This document shows positions 34,901 to 43,891 of a stretch of 60,575 nt of DNA, piece after piece. The translations under genes and the position numbers were made by a program. The stretch is from positions 1-60,575 of the forward strand of contig JAFISE010000183.1 of the NCBI GenBank assembly GCA_022560025.1. The letters are read 5' to 3'. Numbering within the stretch: position 1 is the first letter of the stretch; each line of letters opens with the position of its first letter. Origin of the DNA: Stagonosporopsis chrysanthemi (lineage: Eukaryota > Ascomycota > Dothideomycetes > Pleosporales > Didymellaceae). The notes below the pieces were generated by a model. The model made no database searches. It was not told the DNA's origin and saw only the letters and a list, made by a program, of their open reading frames with translations.

Positions 34901-34961
34901 TGCCCGTAACAAGCATAAGGACACTCGTGAGCTCCTGCGGCTGTATGTCAAGCGTAGCTGA
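31927..34961 (+). CDS. NACHT-ankyrin STAND protein (fungal NLR), 993 aa, one intron
   Basis: Exon 1 31927-32271, intron 32272-32324 (GTCAGT...CATAG, 53 nt), exon 2 32325-34961; the join restores the family sequence around GGSQNMLACGVWALVRM and NLSTYIDKLSSLFMDVG. The N-terminal 260 residues are the helical domain usual in fungal NACHT-ankyrin proteins (RSAPRYQEIARLYPRS, LTEYFIVVV). NACHT: Walker A GKLGSGKS near residue 292, Walker B FVLDGLDECDD near 387. A winged-helix-like region (LVLAACRPLTTEELREALSV, HHSVKQYML) follows. Residues about 790-990 are six ankyrin repeats of 34 residues, almost identical. Predicted role: ligand-gated, oligomerising sensor in non-self recognition. It lies between the inverted pogo ends and appears intact. 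Confidence 0.92.
34356..34900 (+). repeat. Near-identical 102 bp repeats encoding ankyrin units
   Basis: At least five consecutive units share long identical blocks such as GAGGTGCTGCTCAGCGTTGG and CAAGGCTGACGTTGAG; variation is concentrated in a few codons (for example MWAARHG, IQAAVNG, MWAVRHG, IQAAQDG, IRAARHG). This is recent amplification or gene conversion of the recognition domain. The units are far below the length that normally triggers RIP. Confidence 0.9.
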
Positions 34962-35084
34962 ATGCGTAAAGCTTAAGATGCCCCTTCGCATTGATGGACA
35001 TTGGCACACAAGGATACTAGGATGAAGCTTGCCTCACATATTGCTTTCGGGTTTCACATCAATACTAAATGACCATCTCTCAAG

Positions 35085-35745
35085 AAAACGAACGTCGTCT
35101 GAGCAAAGAGCATACCTGTCAACGACACCCGCCGGCAGGGCCTGCGCCAGCGCTCGACTGGCTGCGTCTAGCGCCGTGACGCCGCAACGGGCTCGCAGCC
35201 ACATCTTCTAAGAATAGCGCGCGAGCGACTGTGACTGTGCGCGTACCAGGAGAAGCTTCTAGAAGCATGCGCCACAGCCTACCTATCTTAGCATAGCACA
35301 GGTGTACAATGCAGGCCGCTAAGCATACAATACATAGCTACATAAGCCCCTGCGCCCTTGACCCTAGATCCGTGAGCTTGGCTACATCTGCGGATGAACT
35401 CGGAGGGCATGTTGATAGAGGCCGCACATCCTCAAAATATAGATTTATCTTCTTTGGCAGACACTGTATGCTAGAGATGCGCCGAGACGATGATTTAAGA
35501 AGGTGGTGTTGGTGTGACAAGGGTTGACAGCTGTTGTCGCTTCTGGCGCTGTGGACAAGACAGTTATCAGCATACCCTAGGTTGCTGTAATTTTCGTAGA
35601 GCAGGATGGAATTGGATGAAGAAAGATCTGAAGAGTATTATTAGATCGACTTTCGCTTGGTTAAGGCGCGGCGCCGACGTGCATAGCGCTTTAACTCGAG
35701 AGCTGTGTTGGTGCGGAGGGATGTTCGAACTGCAGGGATGGACTT
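35085..35745 (-). repeat. Right long inverted-repeat arm: diverged pogo 5' fragment in reverse orientation
   Basis: The reverse complement aligns with 28905-29600, from the terminal AAGTCCATCCCTGC and GTTCGAACA down to codons for SRALAQALPAG. The transposase start codon is lost (TAG in place of ATG before ACGCAGCC), and the frame is open only briefly after that, so this copy encodes nothing. It is followed outward by TA and CTAAATG. Confidence 0.8.
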
Positions 35746-35747
35746 TA

Positions 35748-36268
35748 CTAAATGTCGCTTAAAATGCACGGCTGATCACACGCGTTTTGACCACCCTGCT
35801 GTCCGCACAGAGAAACTCCTAGGATGCACAGTTCTTATCTTAACCTCCTTCTTGGTCCACTAAGCTCTCTGCAAATGTCAGTTGCTGCAAACGAACAAGG
35901 GGGTATCAGAGGGAAGTTGATAGACAGCAGTGACAGAACAAGCGACAGCGTGGTCAACAATGCTCCTCTTGGTGTCAGAGGCTGATGCATTGTAAGAGCA
36001 AGAGCTGCAAAACGGATGCACACTGCATCCGTCAGTTTATAGGCATGGTGGGTACAATCTGAGCGTGTCACACCGTGTGTCCCAGCACCTAGGGACGCAC
36101 CTTAACTTACTTTCTATTACTACAAATCAAGCTAGTACTCTCGTACTTTGACATCCCTAACACACATACAAAGTAGATGAAGAATCTAGTATACTTAAGG
36201 CATAATATACACATATAACATATACTAGCTAAGAGACAAAGATTAGAACAAGCGATGTTTTCCTGTCT
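35748..36268. other. Intergenic region between pogo arm and PLP gene
   Basis: Contains a possible tiny secreted ORF (listed separately) and then an A/T-richer tail at 36115-36260 downstream of the PLP stop codon, probably its 3' UTR or terminator. Nothing else is recognisable. Confidence 0.45.
35835..35990 (-). CDS. Possible small secreted protein, 51 aa
   Basis: ATG at 35990 opens a frame with a short basic start (MHQPLTPRG), a hydrophobic stretch (ALLTTLSLVLSLLSINF) like a signal peptide, two cysteines and a basic tail (GPRRRLR). It could be the first exon of a longer secreted protein or chance. No homology recognised. Confidence 0.2.
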   Translation of the reverse strand: MHQPLTPRGALLTTLSLVLSLLSINFPLIPPCSFAATDICRELSGPRRRLR

Positions 36269-39200
36269 CTAAGACAACCTTGTACGTTTTCTAGACTCCT
36301 GGTCCTTATCTTCTAGAAATCTTACTCGTTTAAGTGGTACTGCAGGTAAAGGCTTCTCAAATCCTAAGCCGTTGTGCTCAATAGTACCAAAAGGACTTTC
36401 AAGACGCTGGTGACAGATAAGCTTTGCTAAAGTAGTAGGAAATCCGCTAAGCTCCCGAGGAACAGATGTGATGCCGCGTATAGACATTCCAATCACTTCA
36501 TCCCTGCTACCTACAGTAAAGACCACGCGCTTCTGAAAGGGCATTGGATTCTTTTGCATGTTCCTAACGCATCGCACCGGGTTTCCCTGTACGTAGAAAT
36601 ATGATGATGTGGCTTCAAGTTGATTGTACAAGTAAAGAAGACCGTTCATAGGCAGGTCAAGGCGACAGTATATATGTCCTTCGCACACGTATTGATGACC
36701 GTTGAACTCTGGAAGGTTGTCCAGCTCGAAGTAGAACATTGAGGAAACCATATGATCAACAACAGCAGTCACTGCGTCGTTTCTGACCGACACGGTCTGT
36801 AAGGTGCTATCTTTTAGCTCTGAGATTCTGGTAGCATCATCAAGTCTAGGTTCCAACCCCGGGACTTGTATGTTCAGACGGTGAAAGCGGTGGCGCAGAT
36901 GCAGTGGAAGGGAGTTGTAGAACTCAGTCCAGGCCGCTTGGGCATCCATGCTGTCCATGAGGATCTTCCAAAGACGCTTCAAGAATCGTCCAATCATTGT
37001 AGACTGCCATATTTGAGACCATATCCGGTTGTTCTTGAGCTTTGGGCTATCAGGTGTCTCAAGCATTGTCCCAGTGCCAAGGGACAAAAGAAAATCTGGA
37101 TCAGGCCGGTCAGGCCAGAGATACTTGACCTCCCATGTTGCTAGCTTTGCGGGCATGTTATGCTTTACACCACCGTCTTGCACCAAAGTGGACCCAATAC
37201 TAACAGGTGGGAAGTAACTGCGCTAGATTAGGGTCAATTTGCGACAGTGCTATCTAAGACGACTCACCCAGGAGCTGCTGATGTGCACGTTGCCCTAACA
37301 ATGTTAATTGCAAGTTTGTAAAGCTATTGAAGTACGTACGCTTCTCCAACAGTAATGTCATCTTTTGCCTTTTGAGCTCGCTCAATGTTGTAACCTACGC
37401 ACCTAGTCAATAACTGCTGCTCAAACGCTCATAGATCTTACCAAGAATAGAAGGACGCTTGCCTCCATTGTAATTAGCAACAAGCCGTGCAATAGAGCGT
37501 TTGACCTCAGTAGTAGTAACAGCAACCTTGCTTTCAGTTTTCAGCGGATTAAACATCTGCATAGGAGTGCTGCAGGCCTTTTCAAAAGCTCTCTTGATAG
37601 CTGACGGGTCGTATTTGCCATCGCTAATGATGGTAGATAAGATTGACCTTTGCTTGCTGAAGGTTCCAGCAGCAGTGTCCTCAAATTCCTGAATGGCCCT
37701 GTTCGCGCCCCATTGAAGAAGAAACACTCCCATGGCGACAAGACCACCTATTTCAAACCCAATCATTAGCATGAAATTGAAGCAGGACCACCCTTAAAAC
37801 TTACCAGTGGAAGTCCCAACAATGTAGTCAAAATGTTCCCTGATCGAGCACTGAAAGCGGCCTAGGAGGTTTTCTAGGTGCTCGAGATATTTAAGGGGCA
37901 CAATGCCTCGAATTCCCCCACCATCAATGCTTAGCACTCGAATTCCTGCCGTAGGTGGGATGTAACTGAAGACGGCTCTGTTCTGGATAACACCGCAAAG
38001 CACGCATTCAGGGACTGCGTATGTGTTTTTATTACTCTTGCAACGGTTACCAAAGATTCGTATGCAGGTATCACAAAGAGCGTGACCGCATGCTAAGACC
38101 TTTTCTGGCATTCGCAAAAAACAGCAGAAACACGACTGGTGACTCCGAATTTCAGCAAGATGCGAGTGGTGCACGGCCATTCGCCGACGATGCACCTCGC
38201 TCGCCGGTTGGTGAGTTGCAGTGAATTCGGCAGCCGCAGAGCTGAATTCCTCGAGGACTGCAGCTAGAAATTTATGCTGAATCGCGGCGAGCATCGTGTG
38301 GGATGAAATAGCGCGTAGGCATGCCTTCTTAAAGAAGCGCTTGAAAAGCTGGTGTGGAGCAAAAATGTGTGAAGAGGGTGGGTAGCTCGCGAGTAGTAAC
38401 GCCGATCCTATCAACGGGACTGAAACGTGCCATAACCATGATTGCGAGGGTATTTGTGTAAACAAATCGGTCAGGCAGTGTTCAAACAAATCTGTGGAGA
38501 AGCCGCTAGGTCGAGAGGACTCGATAAATGAGAATGTCTGGACGTTTCGGCTGTTAGCATTGCTTAAGAGATCGAGAGCTCGCTTTGTGAGCTCTTCAAT
38601 ATGAGCAACGCTGAACTGCAGCTGGAGGTTTTGGCGCTCCTGTATCGCCGGCCTTGACATGGCGAACAAGCGCTTCTTTAATGTTCTTGCACGAGCCTGG
38701 TATTTTTGGGAACGCTGCAGACCAATCACCTCAATGCTTTTGAAACGTTGGTAGATCGCACGTTGTGCATCAGTCTCTGTCCCAAACTCGGACTCCTGCA
38801 AGACCTTGATCAAGAGGTTGAAAGTATCGAGCAGTGCGACGTCAGGATCGAACGAGCTTGAGGATGTGTTTATGACGAGCAAGATCCGGGGTAATGCTGA
38901 CGTGTCAGGGGCCATACTGCACCCCACAATTTGAGCCGCCAGGCATCGCGCAACCGCTAGCGGCCCACCAAGATCGTCAACAAAGTAGCACATCACGCTC
39001 GAAAACTGTGCAAACACGGACCCGCAAAGCGCGGCATTGACCTCTTCAGGCGACAGAGATACTTGCCAAGTTGTCGCGGGTGTTGAATGGTTATCGAGCG
39101 ATGGCTTCGGCGCTATGGCACCGGTCTGTACGCCGCTATCGATTATCAGGATGGGCGTTGTCACTCCTCTCAACCATGTTTTCCAAAGGTAAACGTCCTT

Positions 39201-39380
39201 GTGTACGGGAACCTGTGCAGGACCCTCAAGTAAGTGGTCAAGGAGCACGCTTTTCGTCAATTTACCAACCATAGTCCATACGCAAGGTTTCTCATTCCAC
39301 CAATCAAGCAACGGCCGGCGGTGGGTTAGCCGTTTGCTGTCCTCAGACGCATCAAACGTAATCCAGGGAGTTGCTGTCAT
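36269..39380 (-). CDS. RING-type finger plus patatin-like phospholipase, 970 aa, five exons
   Basis: Exons on the minus strand: 39380-37805, 37747-37442, 37394-37340, 37294-37268 and 37217-36269. All introns are GT...AG and the sum is in frame. The N-terminal 400 residues are uncharacterised (YFVDDLGGPLAVARCLAAQI suggests a P-loop-like remnant partner region). Residues about 413-457 are RING-like: CFCC, LACGHALCDTC, CVLCG. The patatin domain follows with the oxyanion loop DGGGIRG (about 485), the nucleophile elbow GTSTG (Ser about 524, split by intron 1) and the catalytic DGG (D669, VQDGGVKHNMP), giving a complete Ser-Asp dyad. Patatins hydrolyse phospholipid and galactolipid acyl esters. In fungi such proteins accompany NLRs and are Starship accessory genes. 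Shares a 241-bp divergent promoter with the DUF3723 gene. Confidence 0.92.
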
Positions 39381-39621
39381 CTTGCTCCAACTTGTTCATA
39401 TGTTTCTACGTGAGGATTCCCGAACGAGGTTTTATGTTGTCTTGATTGTGCAAGGCCGGTCTACCGTAAGCGACAAGCGGAAGACCTGACCCCGCATCCC
39501 GTTCTACGTAGCAGAACTCAGATAACATGCTCTGGAACCTTAGGTGTACGATAAGCAGTAAGTACACTCATGATCACTCTCTTGAAGCTGCGAAACTTCA
39601 AGTTGCAGTTCAATCGAAATT
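39381..39621. promoter_or_regulatory. Divergent promoter between PLP and DUF3723 genes
   Basis: Only 241 bp separate the two start codons, which point away from each other, so the genes share one regulatory region. Just before the DUF3723 ATG there is a small hairpin, CTTGAAG (39581-39587) with CTTCAAG (39596-39602), an 8-base loop. Confidence 0.6.
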
Positions 39622-42600
39622 ATGAATGGCAACATTGATCACGAGCTTGCACGGTTCAAGACTGAGAGCTATCGAGGTATCGCTCGTATACCAATTGGAT
39701 CGTTGACTTTCGATCACTCTCTTACAAGGGCTCAGCACAGAGAGATCTCATGGCAGAACGTCCGCAGAATAGAAAAGATATTTGAGCGCACTGGCTGCCT
39801 GCGTTTTGAGGGGGACAACATTATCAATGCTGTCATATCAGACAACGATCTTGAAGAAGCCCTCCGATCAGCAAACATCACCCCGGAATCTTATAGATCT
39901 ATCCAATGGCCCAAAGACGCTCCTTCCTTGAATTTAGTTCAAGTCAAATGCCTCTCAGGATTACATCGAATTGAAGCAGCCAAGAGCTTTCTAGACGAGA
40001 ATGACAAGTGGTGGATCGTACGACTATTTTCTGATAGTAAGTATAACTCAATTCTACTCAACCGTCACTTATAGTTGTAGCTACACCACCCTCTCTCTTA
40101 ATTCGAATTGTTGAATCATACGCAAACGAGCAGAAGCCAGCTGATGGCGAAATATTCCGTAAGATACGTGTTTACCACCAGGCGAATAATGCAACAGCAG
40201 AAGATCGATGGTGGGCTTGCCTAGATCGCTCGAAGCTCAAAGACCTTCGCCAGTTGTTAAAGAAACGTCAGCTGATTGCGGCGTTCGATGAGCTTGTAGA
40301 CATGCCTGGTTTGTGGACGCGCATTCAGCTCGGAGCACTCCATCGGTTGCTCGCACTTAAATGCGACGAAGTGTGTATGAAATGCTTCCTCAAGATTTCA
40401 ACTAACACCTCGCAGGAGATGGTACTTTACCTAAAGCACGTCGCTAGTGTCTGGCGCAAGATACTTCGACACGGTGCAATAAACATACCTAGCCTTGCTG
40501 TGGACTCCAACACCGTTGAAAAGCTTGAGTCTTTGAATCCGAGGCACTCAACAACTGACAAGGAGCTGTTGTATGATTTGATGCAGCGTCAAGTGCTGTT
40601 TCCTTCACAAACTGACCCTGCAGCAAGAGACGCTTTACTTCGTAACATTTGCAATCTGCCGTGTCTCATCCCGTCACTGCGAACCTTTTTTGAGATGCTT
40701 AAATTTTTAGAACCAACATGTACTGTGCTAAAGCAGCTCATTGGGAAAGATAATTTACGAAGCACGATACGATCAACAATGATGGGGCGCTATTTTCGAC
40801 CGCCGAGGATTTTGCTTCAAGTGAGCGAAAGAAACGAGGCCGAGATCACTGCGCAGCTTGATGACGAAAGTGCGTTGAGGCTCGCATATACCGAGCTATG
40901 GGCGTATTGCAGCCGCCATATTGATGATCTTGTTAGCTTCACGCCCAAGAAAGAGACTGGTCGGGCGCGACCCGCAGTAAAGTGTCGCAATCCTGTCGCC
41001 TGGCAGAACTTAGCGGCCTTTAGTCTGTCCCAGGGCTTCAGACTACCTTGTGCAGAAGAAATGGCAGAAGATAATTCAAGATCAGAGCTCGCACTAGACT
41101 ATCTCCAAAAAGCGAATCCTACAGTTAGCCAGTTTAGCGACGAACAGGTTAAGGCTGTACGAGACGCAAGTCATCCTACTGTTCAACACACTTCCTCCGA
41201 CTTCCACGAAGATATCGAACCTGTTGATACAGAGAGACGGGTTGGACGTCCATTCGCAGACAATTTTACTAAGGACAAGTCATTCCTCTTCCTGCCTCAC
41301 ATCTTTGCTGAACCATGCGGCCGCGGAATCACACACACATTCACAAGACGCGATCTGTTTACTACGCTTTTTGGTGGCTTAAATGACATTGCAAGTATAC
41401 TATTTGTCTTGATTAAGAGTTTGAGCTGAACTTAGCAAAGATAAATGGTTGTGAACTAGATCTGCTTCCCAGCATGTCTCTCGGAGACCAGATGGAGATT
41501 GATTTGAGTCCTGCCGCGAATGAGCAACTTGAGGCCCAAATTTCTCAACTTCGCGCGAAACTCGCTGAACAGAATTGGTTAGGAAAAGATCGTTATAAAA
41601 GAAAGAAACAAGAACTTGCAGAAGAAAAAACACGGTGTAGAAAACTTATGCTGGAAAACTAATCTCTTAAGGAAGATCAGCAACTCCTTCACGAACAAAT
41701 CCAGAGACTTACTATAGAACTTGACGGCTTCTCAAGGAAAAATAAAGACCAAGCGATAAGGGTCATTAAGAAACCCCAAAATCTTCCTTCAAGCATAAGG
41801 AAAAACAGGAAGAAAATTCTGCTTGCGCGGCAACCCAACACGTCAACTATCAGTTCCTCGCCTAGTTCTACTTCTGGCTTGATCACTTCTGTCCCCCCAC
41901 TAGATTCCAACACGGAAATAATAGCAAGGCCTGCAGACTTAGGACCACCTGAACAGATTTGGACTTATCCCCTCAAAAATGCATTGGAAATTTTCTTTCT
42001 TAGATCTATTGGTCCTGCTACAGAACTAAAGGGTTATAGCTATCCAATCCTTGATGATCACAAAGCAGCTGAGAACATCAGCCGCATCTTTGGCATTGTA
42101 CGGCAAGAGCTCGGAAGTGCCCCTGCGGTATGCACCTCCAAACGTCAGCGAATACCATGGGTTGAGGTGACGCGAGGGGTTGCCGACGCTGGCTTCCTCA
42201 CGTCTTTAAGAAATCAGAAGACTGTCTTTATAGGCGCAGAAACTGTGATTGATGAGTTCCAAGAAAAGGTTATGGAGCCATCTGGGACTCTTTCTGGCGG
42301 AACACCAGAGTCACGAATGGTTATGCCTGGTGCTTGGAGCTCATTCATTGACGAGCCGGACGCAGACGTAGAAGTACAGAAGCTACTTACCGCACCCCCA
42401 AAAATTCCTGGTGAGCCGGAAGTAGTAGAAAACACAAGGAAGCTGCTCAACGCACCCCCAGAGGTTTCTGATGAAGCGGAAGTAGTAGTAGGCACAAGTG
42501 AGCCGCTTACCGCACCTCCGGAGATTTTTAGTGAGCCTGGAGCAGTGATAGACACAAGGAACCTGCTTACAGCGCCTCCAAGAAAAGGCGTGTCAACAAA

Positions 42601-42715
42601 GGATAGACATCGAACTCAGGTACGGGTCGTGGAAGAAGCACGTAATGGGTGGAGAGACCCTACTCCAGCCTACGGAAGTGAAAGTGACGAAGAGCTACCG
42701 AGGAAGAACAAATAG
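39622..42715 (+). CDS. DUF3723-family protein; three exons, in-frame stop at codon 654 of 1004
   Basis: Exons 39622-40036, 40075-41394 and 41436-42715; introns of 38 nt (GTAAGT...TTATAG) and 41 nt (GTATAC...CTTAG). The family core is clear: NVRRIEKIFERTGCLR, VKCLSGLHRIEAAKSFL, WWIVRLFSDIVATPPSLLIR, DGEIFRKIRVYHQAN, RWWACLDRSKLKDLRQLLK and FDELVDMPGLW. At 41660 a TAA interrupts the third exon (LMLEN-stop-SLKEDQQLL) while the same frame stays open and protein-like to 42715. A CAA to TAA change would explain it and is the RIP-type transition. The product may end at 653 aa, keeping the DUF3723 core but losing the coiled-coil/Pro-rich tail with its LLTAPP-type repeats. Function unknown; DUF3723 genes are a recurrent Starship cargo. 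Confidence 0.88.
41660..41662 (+). other. RIP-type nonsense codon in the DUF3723 gene
   Basis: TAA in frame with coding sequence on both sides. An intron removing it (GTGTAG at 41638 to AAG at about 41674, with an ACTAAT branch-like site) was tested by reading and shifts the downstream frame into a stop, so a true nonsense mutation is the better reading. Confidence 0.7.
42411..42590 (+). repeat. Tandem coding repeat (LLTAPP type) in the DUF3723 tail
   Basis: Four units of 20 residues follow the pattern E-x-E-V-V-x-x-T-R-x-L-L-x-A-P-P-x-x, for example VENTRKLLNAPP and VIDTRNLLTAPP. The 60-bp DNA units are similar but clearly diverged. They lie after the premature stop. Confidence 0.7.
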
Positions 42716-43141
42716 GACATAGAAATAGGGAATTCATGGCAATCTCAATGACAGTTCGATTGAGATATTCAAGCAACGATGGAACATGACGCTACTGGAC
42801 CAAAGGATCGGACGCCAGATTTCCGCGGTCCGATTACCCCGCAGCCTCACGTGACGCAACTTTGTAGATCTGGAGAAAGCACGCTAGTGAACTATCACAT
42901 CACAGGGTAGTCCACGTATTCACTTACATACGTACGCTGTCAGGCTGACACCGTAAGTACTGCAGATGTGCTGCGCGACTTGCGCGACTTGCTTCTTTTG
43001 CGCCCTTTGCGCTATTCGCGCTACCGGTACTTTCTCGGGCTAGCGCTAAATGTGTTGCCAAGAGCTGGCCTTTTCATGACGCTTCACCTTCCGCCGTGCG
43101 ACCTAAGGATACCCCTTCGGGCTCGCCTGCATTTCGTCAGG
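42716..43141. other. Intergenic region upstream of small two-exon gene
   Basis: GC-richer stretch with CCTCACGTGACGC near 42846 (E-box core CACGTG) and a GCGCGACTT direct repeat near 42973-42991. Likely the promoter of the following gene. No supported frame. Confidence 0.4.
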
Positions 43142-43524
43142 ATGGACGCAACAGACTCTCAAAAGATTAAGCTGCCTGATCGACACTACCAAAGATACCT
43201 GGTCGAGTGCTATGTACGTGGCTCTAATTGCGCTTACTGACTCATTCATAGTATATAACACTCGCTGTCGCAAAACGCCTAGTTGACGAAGCAAAGGAGT
43301 TTATTGGTGACGAGAGGAAAGTTTTATGGAGGGATGTGACACTCTATATGGAAGAAGGAGCAATGGCAGAAGTCCGTGAAAATTTGTCTAAGGAAGGCAT
43401 AGAGCAAGTGGACAAAAGCGTTACCCGGGAACGCCTGAAAAAAGCCATGAAGGACATGCAGCGAAGTGAACTGTCTCTACTTATGCTAGCCTTGTTAACT
43501 GCTAACAGATATAGCAGGCAGTAA
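43142..43524 (+). CDS. Hypothetical small helical protein, two exons, 114 aa
   Basis: ATG at 43142, exon 1 to 43213, intron 43214-43251 (GTACGT...TTACTGAC...CATAG, 38 nt, with a good branch-site-like TACTGAC), exon 2 43252-43524. The join reads LVECYYITLAVAKRLVDEAK in frame. The product is charged and predicted mostly helical (VRENLSKEGIEQVDKSVTRE, RLKKAMKDMQRSELSLLML), with no signal peptide or membrane segment. No family recognised. It lies 0.4 kb downstream of the DUF3723 gene on the same strand and is the last intact-looking gene before the decayed zone. Confidence 0.65.
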
Positions 43525-43890
43525 AAAGGGTTTGCCAAAGGCGCCCGCCGCAGTGGATCGGGTGGATAGTGCAGACCAGACAGGCACTAGCCGACCTTAC
43601 GACCCAATAAGAGACTTACAATAAGCAAGGGTCTCCCAGGAAATGCGGCACAGAGGGGAGATACGGGCTTGCCAGTGGAGGGCGCAGAATAGTGACACAA
43701 TTGTCTTGCATTACGAGTTTGCAGTAGCTCACCTAATTGAATCAGCTAGAAGGGGATATCGTGAATCAGAATGCCAAACAGTTGGGTGGGCCAAGCAAAG
43801 ATAAACAATCACAGCCAACTTGTAGAATGCCTTTGTTGTACAAAAAAGGTCAGTTTTGCTATATGTGTCTCTTGTGCTATTTATACACTT
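43525..43890. other. Intergenic region, nothing recognised
   Basis: Transition from the gene island to the decayed zone; no frame or repeat that I can support. Confidence 0.4.
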
Positions 43891-43891
43891 G

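Larger units (their letters stand above)
28903..35747 (+). mobile_element. Candidate composite pogo/Fot1-type element carrying a NACHT-ankyrin NLR
   Basis: Bounded by inverted copies of the same terminus: AAGTCCATCCCTGC at 28905 and its reverse complement ending at 35745, each next to TA, the target duplicated by Tc1/mariner/pogo elements. Inside lie an intact DD35D transposase (29513-31201) and a NACHT-ankyrin gene (31927-34961). I find no other copy of the terminus between the transposase stop and the NLR. The arms are long (about 0.65-0.7 kb) and not identical, and the right arm carries a broken copy of the first codons of the transposase. It could therefore equally be one 3'-truncated copy plus a separate old 5' fragment. 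Mobility of the whole unit is inference. Confidence 0.45.

Noticed and set aside
34226..34951. Long open frames on the minus strand opposite the ankyrin repeats
   Set aside because: They are repetitive only because the sense strand is; the sense frame has domain content and splice support, so these are antisense shadows.
41638..41674. A 37-nt intron that would remove the TAA in the DUF3723 gene
   Set aside because: Joining shifts the frame and runs into TAG shortly after, while the unspliced frame is open and protein-like for 350 codons.
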